This document shows, piece by piece, positions 11,801 to 26,800 of a stretch of 64,000 nt of DNA. Under the pieces are notes generated by a model that did not search any database, had not been told where the DNA came from, and worked only from the letters and a program-made list of their open reading frames with translations. A program made the translations under genes and the position numbers. Origin of the DNA: Euryodendron excelsum (Eukaryota; Streptophyta; Magnoliopsida; Ericales; Pentaphylacaceae); contig CM065377.1 of NCBI GenBank assembly GCA_033060915.1, positions 31,463,183 to 31,527,182 on the forward strand. Reading direction: 5' to 3'. Numbering within the stretch: position 1 is the stretch's first letter; each line of letters opens with the position of its first letter.

Positions 11801-14800
11801 TTGCTTAAAAATGAGCTATCTGTTTGGGATTGTTAAGACATGAGAGTCGTAGTCAGTGAGACAAAGTTTGTTTCCTGTGCGTTAGAGTTACACTGGGAGT
11901 TAACTTCTTAGGTCTTTCGTTTTCTCTATTAATTTAAATTTAGTCATAGGATAAAGGGAAGGACCCTGGCTGATATAATGAAGCCTTATCTTAAAGGGAG
12001 AATGTGATCCCAATGTACAGTAACATACCTAATGTAATTACTGCAATGAAGAGAACGCCCTACATTAACATGAAGCCAGAAGCAGATGAGCTCCTAGAGG
12101 ATCTGGAATGCAAGTCTGAGAAAGTATTCATCAATAATACCTCTTTAGCACACTGTATTTTGGAGAAATGGTAATCAAAAGCAGATATAGCACATTCAAG
12201 AAGGTATAAACTTGATGAATTGATAACCAGAACCAGACATGGCAAACATTATTAGAAGTAGTGTCTCTGATGTAATATAGTTTTTGAAAGAACATCCATT
12301 GATTGGCAGGGTGAAAGACCTATTAAGTGAGATCTCTTTCTTACAATTGTGCTTCAGTACTAGAGGCTTCTTTTTTTATGATATATTATTTATTTGGGTG
12401 TTTGCGCTCTTATATATCCGGTGGAGAAAAAAAGGCTTCAGCTACGCTTTTGTTAAACATTTAAGGGATAGAACAGGTTAATTGATTTTTCTTTCCTTCC
12501 GAAATAGCCAGCCATGAAAAAAAAGGCAGACTATAAAATCAGAAGAAAAAGAGAGAAACTAGAAGATTACTTAAAAATTCTAACATAAAATGTTCAGGAG
12601 AAATAAATCTAGACCTCAAAAATTTTATCGTCCATATTTGATAGGCTAACTTTGTTGCTATTACAATGGTCTGATACTTTGTTGCTATTAAAATTGTCTA
12701 AAAGCTTGAAGCCATGAGTCAGGTACCCTTGATGGTTCAGGTGGTTTATCCTGAGATGCATTTGAGCAGCCCTTTACATCGCAACATGCAACAATCTGAA
12801 GGGGAGAGATTGAAGAGGATGTTACTCATAGGATTACAGTTCAATGGCTACATTTTGTTTTATACTGCTATACTTACTGGCTTTCACTTTTCATGTTTTT
12901 GACAACAGTAGAAGGAAAGATTTAGGAGAATGTTACCCGTAGAATGAAAGTTGCGTGCTATGTTAAATATGTGCTTGTGGTTGTTTCTTTATTTCAATAT
13001 AGCTAAACAGTGAATTCTTTAATATCAAGGCATAATAAGCATGTATTTAGAGCTAAATTTTGGGGCCCAAAACCAGTCTTACATGACTTCTCCGCTGTTT
13101 GAATGTCGCAAGTTTTATTCTCATACAGCATAACAATATTGCAAAATGACAGAATATTACTGGGTTGAGTGGAAAAGTTCAGAACAGGAGAACAGTGCTT
13201 TCTAGACATTTTTAGGATAGCCCTGATGGTTGGTAAAATGAAGAGCAGCAAGGTGATGAAGATTGAAGGTTTAAAATTTGGAGTTAAAAACTACAAATAT
13301 CATGTATGGAATTAGGAGAATATCTAAATATCATTTTTTATTTGTGCATGTGATTTATGACGTTGTGGAGCCTAATTGAATCATGTCTGCTTTAAGAACA
13401 GTTGGCTCAGTGGTTGGAAAGGCTTTCCGTTAGAGAAAAGAGGGGAAAACATGAGTTAGGAGCAAGCATATTTTGTATGAAAGCTGAGGACAGTAGTAAG
13501 GATGACTAAACCTATAGTCATTTAGTTCAGGATACCACCTTTTGAGGAGTTGAAAAGAAATGCAGTGTTGACTTAAATCACATAACAAGTCCTCGTCGTT
13601 TGAAAAACATGCTTAAGGTGTCACGACCCCAAACCCACCTTGTGTAGATTAAGAATCATAACCAGCCAGTAGCTTATCTACTTAACACCGAACTAAACCA
13701 AAAGACTGATCACTTGCATTTGATATAATGCGGAAGCATGATTCACTCTTTTATTTATTAGTAAATATAAAGCAAATACCTATGCCACCATCAAAATATA
13801 GTTTTGTTACACGACCATAGTCTTAACACAAATTTAGGAAAATCTACTAGTTCAAACTTATCACAAATTAAAATAGAACTCGATTCTTCATGACATTCAC
13901 ACATAAGTAACTTAACCAACAACTTTTTAAACTTAAGCTCTCAAACTTGGTTACCTAAAAATGTCTAAGAAAACACGAGCTACAAGCCCAGTGAATAATA
14001 GAATAATTGAAGTATCAAAATATACCACGGGCTTGATTTACATATGACATAAATACCATTTGCATAAGATCTTGAAACAAGTAAAAAGATATTCATATAC
14101 TAAATATAAGTATACCTTTCAAAAGATGCTAATTTAATTTTATACTTGCAAAAGCATCTAAATATCAACATTATATATAATTCATAATGTACTCATGATC
14201 TCGGCTAAATGAAAAATCTGTAACAAAACGTATGCACTAGTGATGAGTAACAGAACGACAAAAAGTCTTGAGGAACGTCTTCCTAATCATATTAAGTTTT
14301 GGACTTATTTTAAATCCCCAGATGTAGGACCTACGAGTATGGCACATGTAGCTTTCAAATCTTATTCATTTTATACAAAACTTAATTCATGGATTTTCTT
14401 AATAGAATAATACAAGGCTTAACATCAAAATATAATAACTATTTTTGAAGAGTAACATAAACATATTATCATTTACTTTGAAAACGTATTGTTCAAATAT
14501 AATTTATAGAAAAAGAACATTTTTATTGGAAATATGTACGTTTTATTCCAAATACATCATTACTGGGAGCTGGCCAGAGATAAGAAAGCTAAAGTGGGGA
14601 GTTGTTTCTCAGTCTCTTCAGGTGTGATCATTTTGTTTCTGTAGTTAGAAGGAGCCTACAGAACTGGGAGCTGGTACGTTGTTTGGCATGTTGTATGATT
14701 GCAAAATTAGGGGGTGAGGGAGGACTCTATGGCCAAAAGAGAGCCCTTTCCTTGGAAGGGGATTTGGATGACTAGGCCACTTCCTAAGGTGGACGTTTTG

Positions 14801-17800
14801 TGTGGATGGCTTCCTCTGGAGGCTATTCTTGTCACGGCCCATCTCGGGTGGTTAAATGATACCGCCTCTAAAATGGTACGTAGCAAAACCACCTAACTCC
14901 CACACTTAATTAAAGTCAATTAATCTGATTAAAAATAAAATGAAAAGACAAACCACTGCTACATAACAAGTACTGTAATACACACGTCAAGACATCACTA
15001 TTCTCAGTTACAGAACATCAAAGTATCACACTTTAAACCAACAATGTACAATAATGTACCACATATCTCACTACAAGATGACAACATAAACATTGAATAC
15101 TGCTCACAATACTCCACTTCTCTAAGACTCCAGTTGCTCAGTGGACCACTTTTATTGTTGCACATGTGAAATGTGTTCCCATAAAATGGTTAAGCTAATC
15201 ACATGCTTAGTGAGTATATTGATACCATATAAATAGAAAACAAGTAAAACAGTTATAGATCAAGATTAAACTCAAATAACTTTTTCGAAGAACATTTTAA
15301 TAAAAATTATCCATAATAAGGATATAATTTGATCTATCAATGAAAGATAATTGTCTTGAAATCAAAACTGTAATCAACATCCATGTGGGTTCAATAAACT
15401 CATTCCATATAACCAAGGGTTGATAACCTTCAACCAAAGTTATGACAGTACTGTTATCTTGATTATCGGCTCAACTATTGATGTTGGCGGAGTCACGGGT
15501 CATTTATTATTTTTCTAATGGTAGGGATCCTTCCCCACTAAGCCCAGAAGCGAGGCATATACTTCCCTTTTAAGCCCGGAAGCAAGGCAAATACACTTCC
15601 CTATTAAGCCCGGAATCAAGGCAAACACACTTCTCTATAAAGTCCGGAAGTTAGGGAACAAGGCTATAATAGCATGAATCCATTATTGCATTTAAGAAAC
15701 ATTCTTGATCCAATAACTAACAATATTTCATAATACCAATTTCACAAATAAAACCATTCCATTGCTATAAAGAAACATAAGATTCATAATTATAGAATAG
15801 TTAGGTTTTCAGTTCATGTAATTTTATATACTCACCTTACATCAATTGCCACCTAACTCTAGTTCTCTCTAATCCTTAAACAAAGCTTAAGTGGGCATAG
15901 GACTCTCTTGATTTAACACAAGTCAAAACATATGATGCAATGAGTAATAGATTTACATTTTCATATCCATGCATTTAGATGCATACTTAAATCTACTTCC
16001 CACAATTATGCGTTATCATAAATGCAAATGGAATGGACGTGTATGCATAACTCACTCATTCCAAGGTTTAAGAACTCCTAATCTCATTAAGATGTTTAAA
16101 TTTAGCTAAGGATCTACTTAAAGTGATAAGATACACAAAATATAGATTACCCGATAGTGAACACTTTAACACCAGTGTACTCTTTTCCTCGTATCTTTTA
16201 GAATGGTAAGAATGTATTACTGAAACTAGTGTCATTAGAAAGTAGACTTAGAGGGCTTTAAGCTGATAGGTCATAAGTCTAAAATGAACTTAGGGTGAAG
16301 GAGATACACCGACTTGAATATAAACCAAATAATCTAAAAATCAGAGTTACAGTTAGCATTTTTAAGGTAACTTTAAACTAAATTCTGAATCAATCCACAA
16401 TGATCTGGGTTATGAGCCTAATATCAACGGAAAGGTATACGAGTCTAGTTTCTAACGCATCAAATGGAACAAGTTTTTGAGTTTCATAGAGAGAATTATT
16501 ACTGTTTTTCCAATGTGCTTCAGTGCTGATTGACAGCATGTGAATTTCAGGCCTAAACTATTTCAAATTCCTCATTCTCTTATAATATATGATTCAATGC
16601 ATAAATCCCTAATATAGAATTGTTTAAAGAAGATTTCTAATGCATAAATGAGAATAATAAGATGTAAGATATCATTTTTTACCAAGGGTAAGGATTACAC
16701 TAGTCACTTTCTCTACCTTCTCTTCTTTTTTTTCCCTTTTCTCTCTCGTTTTCTTTCACTTTCTCTCAAAGCAATTAGATTTCTAACAAGCTCCTCTCTT
16801 CTCTCTCTTATTCTAATCAAGACATATAGATATAGCTTTGTATCTAATACGACACATGGCACACACACATGCACACACCATGTTGGAGAAGCAGACACCT
16901 AGGTGTCACCCTCACAAGACACACTAACAAGCACCTCTATGACTAAATAGGTGAACTTAATCACTTGATTAACACTAATCACTCTTCACTTAAGTTAATT
17001 AATCAAGTTTAATTACAAATGAAAATGCAAAAAAATTATGAATACTAAACCATGCTAATTAAGAACCTTGATTAGGCTAATCCATACTTAATTGAAGTAA
17101 ATGCTTCTAATGAATGCATGAATGTTACAATTCTGGTGGTGGATAATCTGAGGCAAAGAAGGGAGTTTATTTTGGATTCATGCTACATGTGCATGAATTT
17201 CAAAGAGACAGTTAACCACCTTCTCCTTCACTGCCCAGTGGTGAGGTATTTTTTGGAGTATTGTGTTCTTGTTAATTTCTTCATCAGAAACTTCCTTGAT
17301 GTCTTGTGGCAGTTTAGGATCTGAGGAGGGAGAGAAAGATTGGGACCCCATTCACTTTATGTGATGTGGAACATTTGGCGGGAAAGAAATAGTAGAGTTT
17401 TTGAAAATGTGGAGCATCGGATTTATAGTGTCGAGGGAATCATTCTCATTCCTATTAGATTGAGTCTCTACTTTTTTGTTTGTCTTTTTTTGTTGAATTT
17501 TTGGGCAATTTGCCTATGCCTTTAGATATATAGGCAGTGAGGATTTGGTATATGGCGTTTTTTGTACAGGATTCCGCCCCTTTAAGACATTTCCTCTTTA
17601 TTCAGTTGATTTAGTTATAACAAAACAAAAAAATTACACAAATGGTCCATATTAGTGATCACAGAATCTTTTCGATCAGTCTAATGGCCCCCATAATCAA
17701 TGCATGTGTTATGTGTTTTGTGCAATTTTCATTGCATTATAATAACTGCAAGCTGTGACTTCCTTGTCCTAATAACAACCTAGTCTTTTTTTATTTTTGG

Positions 17801-20800
17801 TTTTTGGTATAATATGATGATCTAACAGTAATCAACCCTGAATGCAGCCATGCGTAGTTGCTTGATGTTGGAATCCATATATTCCTAGATTCATGTGCTC
17901 TAAGTTTACTCCATGAAGAAATCTCATTAACGGATATTATTTCTTTTTCTTTTCATTCAGTTAGCAGGGACAGCAAAGTCCAGGTTTTCTGCCAAGGACT
18001 ATAGTGATCATATGGCACTCGTCCGTGCATATGAAGGGTGGAAAGATGCAGAAAGAGAAGGATCGGCATATGAGTACTGCTGGAGGAATTTCCTTTCTGC
18101 CCAAACTCTTCAAGCCATCCATTCTCTTCGAAAGCAATTTAGCTTCATTTTGAGAGACGCTGGATTGGTAGATGCTGATGCTGGCACTGACAATCGATTA
18201 AGCCACAACCAGTCATTGGTTCGTGCAATTATATGCTCTGGCCTCTTTCCTGGAATAGCATCTGTAGTGGTAGGGTAACTCTACTTGCAGTTGCACTTGT
18301 AATTATTGTCTGATAAATCTCAGTTCAGAAAACACATGTTGCGTTCATCTTCATGTGCAGCACAGGGAGACATCCATGTCCTTCAAAACAATGGATGATG
18401 GCCAGGTCTTTCTTTATGCTGTAAGTATTGAATGGAAAACTTTTTCTGAAGTCTTGCAAATTAGAAATGTGTTTCTTTACTGATTCCATAGGCAATTGCA
18501 CTTAGCTCATGAACATAATATGAATGCTGTCACATCTTGACCAGAACACAGATTCCAAACTTGGAATATACTCTTACATTTTATATATTATATCACCTAT
18601 GAGAATGGAATGTAGATTTGATGAGAAGATCTTATTTGGTGAAACTATACTGTTATATACGAGAATTGACACTAAGATGACTCTGTGGGGTTGGAGAGTG
18701 GGAGGAATTCTTCTATGTTATATGGGTTAGGAGGCCTGTAATGTGCATGTCTCAGGTCAATAGTAGGGTACACCCACCATCACCTGCTTTTCAGCTTAAG
18801 CTTGCTCTGAGTTCTGATTTAACTTGGTTTACTTAGGCCTTGTTGAACCATGATGAAGTTGTGTCATTATAGGTCTCTCTCTTGGTTAAGACCAACACAT
18901 TGGAAGGATAATTTAAAATCATCTGTGGTTTTGAGCACTGGCTGCAAATTCTCATTACTTATTTTATTTTGCCAAACTTTAATCCTAGAATTGGATATTG
19001 GTTTGAATCTTACTCGAAGAATGGAATTTCTGATTGCTTTGATAAAGTATTATTTGTGGGAAACAGCCTTCTTATGGGCATGGTGTTCTTTGCTGGAATG
19101 CTAAACCAGGTTACTTCTATGAAGCCCTTACCTGCACTTTGTTCTTGATTTGCCTTTTTGCAATTCTCTTATCTGAACTATAGCCCCTGATCTGAGATCT
19201 TGCCAGTTTGAGAAGGTTCTCTGAATAGGAGACTTGGGAGCCCTAATCTGCTCTTTTTATTTAAACTAATGAAAGCTGTGTGACATGTTAAGCAAATTTA
19301 ATGAACCTTCATGTTTTCTTTATTTCCCAATGCCTCTGCCACCAGACCCCAGCAGCATCCACTTTTATATGTTAACAAGATTGCCCAAATCCCTATAGAA
19401 CTTGAAAAAATTGCCCTTATTATGAGTTGCAAATGATTTTTCCTTGTCTGATTATCAACTCTATGACGAAACAAAAAGAAAGCAGGAAAATAATTATGTA
19501 AAATTGTAACATATATTACTTTTTTGTGGGCATTTCCTCTACTCTTTTGTAGCTAGTTAATGTATCACATTTGCAAAGTTGCAGAAAATTTGTTGCAAAG
19601 TCAGCAATGTAACTTTTTTTTGGAAGGTAGTAAGCAAGCAAGCAATGTAACTGAATCCACAATTTAGAAGAATGCTAGTTTCAAGGTATACTTTTATATT
19701 ATTCTTTGGCACAATGCAAAAAAATTGTGTTGATTGAATTGTTAATGGAAAAATAAGAAGTAAACTTCTGTCATGTGAGTATCTACTACCAGAGCTAAGG
19801 CAGCACCACATTGACATTAATGCTCCAAAATGTAAAATTTATTGGATTGTCAAAACTAAGCAGCTTCTTGTGGTATATCACCTGCAATGGAACCTTCTAA
19901 AGTTATAGCACTTTGATGAAATTTGGAGTGCAGGACCTGAGGTTTACTTCACAGTAGATAAGGATGCTTGGCGGGCAGTGGAGTTGTTTTGGAAGAAATT
20001 AGGGTTTTGTGGTTTCTTAATGGAATATTAGTCCACTTCGTCAGTAATGCAGTAGCATAAGCGGTGTCCTTTTTGAATAGTGTGCCAAGGGTTTAAAAAT
20101 CAATCAAAACCGTGGGTTTACAAAACATACTATGTGATGATAACACCAGCCTAGCCAAAACCCCGCTTAGTATGGCACATAATTGCTTTTTAAAATGCAT
20201 CTTTGAGCAATATATACATAACTAAGTCCATGTGTTTACAACTACTATGTTCATAGCATTGAATTAAAACATGATAATTTTACTGGAATGTAACAAAGAG
20301 AATATCTCTATTTAAAGCATAAATGAAAACTAGCTCCAAGTACCAGGATTACTCACCTTAGGTCCTTAAAACTTTTGAATCTCTCTTTAGTTCCTTGATT
20401 TAATGATCCTCAAGTCTTTAAACACTTTATTATTGTTAGTCCTACACAAGTAAAGCGGACATCGTGATCAACATAGTTAAAATAACTCATAGAACAGGTC
20501 TCTTTAAGGTCTTTAAAAGATTTTATTTCCCTTTCTATATAATAATGCTACACAATTAAAACATAATGTCATTATTTCTCTTTGCACGAGGTCTTTTGAT
20601 GGCCTAGCATTGCTTGTGTGCAACAATGGACCAATAATCAGACCAACTTGTGCTTTACTGGTCATAATTTTTTCTGTACTTAGAATTTCAGTGTAAGACC
20701 ACCGCCATTAGAAACTAGACTTCATCCCTTTCCAACAGCAGGTCATGAGCAAAGATTTGAGTTTGTATGAGAGAGATGCTATTTGAAGTTACTAGTTACT

Positions 20801-23800
20801 ACATCAAAGATGTCTTCTCAGCTCACTATAGCGAGCTATACGGGTTTTGGATCAAAATTGAAGAATAGTACTCCCTGCTAGTGCGAGCTTAAGATTGAGC
20901 TAATAGTGGACACTGCAGGGTTTGAGAAAAGAGATCCAAAATCACATTTCTAAGAGTGTTCTATCACACCCAATGCATTTCTAGGTCACTTAAGGTCCCA
21001 AATATGATTCCACATTCTCAATTTAGGCATTAAGCTTCACAACATATCCAAATTTACAAGAAAGCATGAAAGAATCCTCTTAGAGATAGTTCTTCGAGGT
21101 CTTATATGATACATTCTTACTAGTCTAAATTCAAATTCCTGATTCTAAAACATGGAATGGTTTTAGAGAGATTTTTAACCGATTATTTGAATGAATATAA
21201 GCATGAGGTTGTATTTCTTACTAGGTCACTTAAGGTCCCAAATATGATTCCACATTCTCAATTAAGGCATTAAGCTTCACAACATATCCAAATTTACAAG
21301 AAAGCATGAAAGAATCCTCTTAGAGATAGTTCTTCTAAGTCTTATATGATACATTCTTACTAGTCTAAATTCAAATTCATGATTCTAAAACATGGAATGG
21401 TTTTAGAGAGGTTTTTAACCGATTATTTGAATGAATATAAGCATGACATTGTATTTCTTACCTTGGTTCCAAGCTTGTGTAAATCTTCTTAGAGTTTTCT
21501 GCGACTCTCTTTCCTATTTTCCCTCTTGTCAAGCCCTGTTTCTAGGGAAGTGCACTAATACTCTCTCTCTATTATGTCTCTCTACAATAGCATACAAGTT
21601 TTGTGAAATGAAGAATTAAATGCTATAACAGGACACTTGTTTTGCAAGTGTTCAATGGGTTGTCCCTCATAGTGAGGTGGCACCCTCCTATGCTCTCTAG
21701 GTGAGGACTCACTCAATTAACTGGGGTTAGCTAATCAAACTTGGCTAGCTATTGAATCATACTTAGTCAAATTAATTTCATTAATTTGATCTTAATTAGT
21801 TATGATTATAAAAAACTACAATTAACATTAAATGGAGTTGATTAAGCTCCTCAATTAGCCTAATGGATATATCTAAGTAATGAAAATAAATTACAGGAAA
21901 TCCCTACCTAAATTTATACATTATACACTTACACAAATTCAACTCAATTTTAACAATTAAAATTGTAAATCATGCTCAATCAAGCACACATGAGGCAAGA
22001 TAATATATGATCTTGGTTGATGTGCAAGGATCTAGGGTGTTACATATACACACATACATATGTATAAATGCATAACTTGAGGTACAGATTGCCGATCTTA
22101 TTTTCTAAACCTACAAATCTTTTGTATATAAGTATTTGTATGTTGAACCATATTACATGTGTTTATGTCTAGAGCTCTCAGTCTCTTACCTTAAGTTATT
22201 TATTTATTATTTTCTGTTTAGATTTATGTATATATATATATCATATACCAGTAGTTAGTTATAAAACAATTTATATCAGATACTAGTAGTTACTTATCAT
22301 ATACTGCGTCACTGCCACAGCTGCCGTTACGGCGGCCACTACTGTTGCTTAAAACCTTGGTCTGTGCTGAGCTGATGTGCTTCTCTATGCTGCACTGTTG
22401 TTGGCTGGGAAATCTGGCTTGCAATTAAGTTAATGCTCCACATTGGTCGACTTGCAACTTACACCAGTTTAAGTTCCATCTCTGACTCAAAATATTTTTA
22501 CTTCTTCCTGTGAATAATAATAATAACTGAAGTAAAACAAATATTTCCATGAAGACATTAAATAGAGTTCAACAAATACAACTTGAAATCATAGTAATTA
22601 AAGGACTTAAAACAATCAATGATTTTTTCCTTGCCAAATGAGCTTACCATTGGAATCGAGGTGCAAATTCTTTGTTTTAGGCTTCCAAAGATTGAAACTG
22701 GTGTGTCTTTGCCAACCAGGCTAAAACATAAGCACTAACTTTACTTTCGAATTATGCTAAATATTTGTGTTGGATATCTTTGGATATCTATCCATCCATA
22801 ACTGAATGCACGCAATTAAATGCTTATAAAAAATTGATATTTTAGATACACCTGTATACACATACATTCTTGCATGCCTGCATGCTTACTAGATGTGTAA
22901 ATACGATAAACAGACAAGAATAAATTACACACACACAGGTATCTTTCACACATGCATGCTTTAAATGTTCATGCTTCTGTGTCAAAGTTCATCATGTTTT
23001 CTATGTTTGAGAATATTTATGTGCCCTGCTTCATGAGATCATGCTTAATTCCTCAATCATCTATCCCAAATTTGTTTTTCCAATTTTTTGAGCATTCAAA
23101 TCATAATGATAAAATATGTTGTCCAAAAATCTCATGACAACATTATGGCCAGGGAAAGAAACTCCCTAGGATATCCCTTGACTGCTAGTCTCCGTTGTAT
23201 GATACATTTATCTGATGTTTCTAATTGCTCTGCTTCAGAATTCTGTGAATGCACGTTACCAGACAATTCCCTACCCATGGCTCGTCTTTGGTGAAAAAGT
23301 AAAGGTCAATACTGTTTTCGTACGCGATTCGACTGGCGTTCCTGATTCTACTCTGATCCTTTTTGGTGGTACTCTCAGCCATGGAGTTCTGGTAATTTCC
23401 ATCCTCGTCAAATGTTTTTGGTGTTTAATTTATAATTTTGATGATGGCATTCTGTAATTTTGAATTTTCCTTTCTTTTAGGCTGGACATTTGAAAATGTT
23501 GGATGGATATATTGATTTCTTCATGGATCCTAGTCTGGCGGAGTGTTACGTGAAGCTTAAGGAGGAACTTGATAAGCTTCTGCAAAAGAAGGTGAGTTTT
23601 GGGAACACTACTTACATGAAAAGAACATGCATGTCTGTAAGTTTTGTATATTATCATGGTACATATAAATGTAAGTATATAAACATATATATTGTTCATA
23701 ACAGAAAATCATGTTGCATATTCTGCCCCTTCTAGCAAGATAGCTGGAACAGGTTCCCTTTAATTTCTCAAATGTAAGTCTTCGAAGCATAAATGCATCC

Positions 23801-26800
23801 CATAGTAGTGCCATTCTCTGTTATTTTTTTTTGTTATTTTTAAGAACTAAACTTTTGAGTGACTAGTCATGCCAAATTCACTATTTCCAGTCCAACTCGT
23901 TATTTTTCTGTTTCACCTTATTGGAGAAGGGTATTTGCATGAATAAACACATGGTAAAATGTAGCATCTGCAAGTTGATGTGACATGATGGCATCAAGAC
24001 TAAACTTAATGTAACCTAGCTGCTAATTATTTCATCGAACATGTGGTGCACGCATAATCATGTTGAACTTCATTTCTCCATTTTATTCCCCTCTGAATAG
24101 GATGCATCTTAGGTTTCTCACCCACCAATGCAACTTTCAAGGGATTGACCACCATTCCAAATATGATAAGGCAGAGAACTGTCATTCATTAGAGTGCCAA
24201 AGTGCGGGGTTGTTCCCATTTATTGAAATTGAGTCTGAGGTTGTTGTTTGTACAGGCAGTCTTTTGGGTGCTAAGATTAAAAGTTGAGAGGGAAACAATC
24301 CAGCTGATATGTGCGTGGTTGGGCGGGGGGGAGGAGGGCTAATGTGTTTCTCCAAATCCCTCTGTAAATAGAAGAGGAGAAACGGAATGAGGAGAGAAAA
24401 GAATTTGTAAGAAATGTGGTGTACATAGAATAGGACTTTGATGACCATTACATCCGAGAGAGCGAGAGCGAGAGCATTTAAAGCTCTTTTTAAAAAATCT
24501 CTTCAAATTTAATTTGTTTGTAGTACTAATCCAATGTTATACCCCTAAGGCCTATTAATAAACTTAACAACTATAGAACTAACCATTCGCCTTGTATCTA
24601 TATGCCAAGTGTTATCATGTTTGTCTCTCAACCTTGATGTTAAGGATTTAAGCTGCTGAAAGGGGGGAAATGACACTCAAAATTAAGACTTTCCCCCTCG
24701 TATTTTCTTTTCCCTCATGTTCTCAATCAAGGTTCAAAGTCAAGGTATCAGTTACTGAGTTGGGGACTACTGAGATGATTTGGTTAGTGTATTTCAGCAA
24801 AATGGGGAAATAAGTAAAAATAAGCCACAAACAATTTTTATTCTAAATTAAAGCAACAAAAACAACAGCAGAGATAAAATAAATACCATCTCATGCTTAT
24901 GGCATTGTCTAGAAGATTAATATAAATGCAGCCAAGTCAAGTTTGCAACAATATTTTTAAAGAGATGGATAATAATCACATGTGGGGATGACGCCACATC
25001 TATTGCATGGCTAAGTATAATAGGCTTTGGAGAAGACTATGGGTCCCACGATCATTAAGAAGCCTTCTTGTCCAAGAGAAGTGTCTGTGGGCTTTCTTTA
25101 CATTTATTTTAAACTAGTGGGTTGCTGGACTTTTTTATTTATGATTTGTCTGTTTTTAAGAGTGGAGAGTATTTTGGAAATTGATGAATTTGCTTATACT
25201 TGGGTTTTTATATGGATTTATTGATCTTGTCTTGGGTCAAGTTATTAAATGGGTCATTATATATGGGTTTTATTAGGTCTGGAATTGTCTTAGTGGTCAA
25301 AAGGGTCGAAGCATTGTCATCAAAACCGGACCTGACCGGACCGGCTTGTTCAACAGGAAACTAGAGGGTCCAACAATAGGATTCAGGTAGTGGGATCGTT
25401 TATTGATTGAACCGGTAGCGATTTTAAAATTTTAAACAGTGTGGCGTGGAGTAAAGCTATGTTGTATGGACCCTTATATAATGTGTGAAGTACCCATGTG
25501 GTTGACACTTACATTCTGACACTTGGGTAACGCTATAGGTATGAGATATGTGTCTGACATGTATTGTTGGTTTTTCACCACCCAAAAATATTTAGTAATT
25601 CGAGTTTACTATATAAGTTATGCATAAAACTTCCATATTTTGTATGAAATGCTCTTTAACATCCTATAAACATTATTTTATCCTATACAATAAAAGAACC
25701 ATATTGGGAAATATAAATATTTTGCTATGTTTCCATGTCCTTGGATATGGTAATTAGATGAATCGAATGCTTAGACACATACCCGCATTCGACAACTGTA
25801 CCCGAGTGCATGTAATGTAGGAGTAAAGCACTACAACGTGGAACAACGCTTTTAAAGGCAGTCGGTTTTGGCTTTTTGAATGCATAGAACTTTTAAGTCC
25901 AACTTTTTTTAAATGCATAAAAGCTTCTAAAGCCAATGGTTAAACTTTAAACACGTGGCATATTATTGTCAAAGCCAACTTTACTAGCCTTCAAATTTCT
26001 GTTAAGTTTTACTAGTAAGTTTTTTTTTGGAAATTTTAAACACATCTTAAAAATTTAGGCCAAAACAGACTTGAACACGTGGACTTGCAGTGTTAGTGAC
26101 ATTCAAACACTCCACACTTTTTTGTCTTTATATTTTGCCACAACTAATATATAATGGATATATTCGATTCTATAACACTGGTGGAACCGTAAGCACCCCT
26201 CCTCTGGTTTGATGTATGGTTCAGTTATGATAACTATGAGTCAAAGCTTCCTATTTTGAAGTCATAGTCGCTTATAGTTGGAGTAGGATTAGGCACAAGC
26301 CTATCAACCTATGTAATGTTTGAATGCAATAAGGGTTCATTTTTGGCAAATTTGTGATCGTGTGTCGTGTGAGATTTGCTTAATCCTTGTGAGGGTAAGA
26401 CCTTGGTGGTGGTGGTGGTTGTTGTTGTTGTTGTTGTTGTTGTTGTTCTTCTTCTTCTTCTTCTTCTTTCTAGCAATTTCCAATGCTCTATACTGTGCAG
26501 CCAGACCTCAAAACCCATAGTTTTCAACCCTAAAATTGTCTTTTAGCCAACCAAATTAATCCCTACAATAGGACATAACCCTGACAGCCAAAACCTAGAA
26601 CAAAAGGGAAAAGTATTGTTCTTGTTGTAATGTTCACAGCCCCAGAACAGCCCAAAATAAAGCACCGAAACTCTCCCATGTTGAGTCCTAATAAACCCCA
26701 ACCTCTGCCCTACCTTTTGACCATCAATTTAACTCCAAAACCCACAGTTTGGTTGCTGCCCAGACCTTTAAACCAAATGTTCGCAGAAAATCCGGCAAGC

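Larger units (their letters stand above)
14640..17635 (+). mobile_element. LINE relic, 3' part of ORF2, split by an LTR
   Basis: 14702-14829 encodes FPWKGIW and then [18 protein letters not shown], and 17135-17470 continues [28 protein letters not shown], then [13 protein letters not shown]. Together these are the zinc-binding domain after the reverse transcriptase of plant L1 LINEs (C-x2-C, H-x4-H-C visible). The RT itself is missing. The 3' end is near the A-rich run at about 17622-17635. A stop interrupts the frame at about 17322. Confidence 0.78.
9828..17960 (+). other. DExH3: DExH3 8.1 kb intron between exons e and f
   Basis: The intron runs from GTAAGT to TTCATTCAG. The part 9828-13618 shows no recognised feature. 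The part 13619-17640 holds an LTR-like relic and a LINE interrupted by a 2.3 kb LTR. The part 17640-17960 is ordinary intron with a T-rich 3' end. Confidence 0.88.
18421..23238 (+). other. DExH3: DExH3 4.8 kb intron between exons g and h
   Basis: The intron runs from GTAAGT to TGCTTCAG. It holds an LTR-like relic ending GGGTGTTACA at 22044 with a 240-bp tandem duplication inside. The rest (18421-20100 and 22050-23238) shows no gene; short GCCGTTACGGC repeat sequence occurs at about 22323. Confidence 0.87.

Noticed and set aside
13404..13440. Possible tRNA A box (TGGCTCAGTGG)
   Set aside because: No B box at the right distance.
15529..15662. CRISPR-like array
   Set aside because: 34-bp units are directly adjacent, without unique spacers, and lie inside a plant LTR.
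18651..22049. Target duplication TATAC for the relic ending at 22044
   Set aside because: TATAC before 18651 is probably chance; the sequence after it does not look like the LTR family head.
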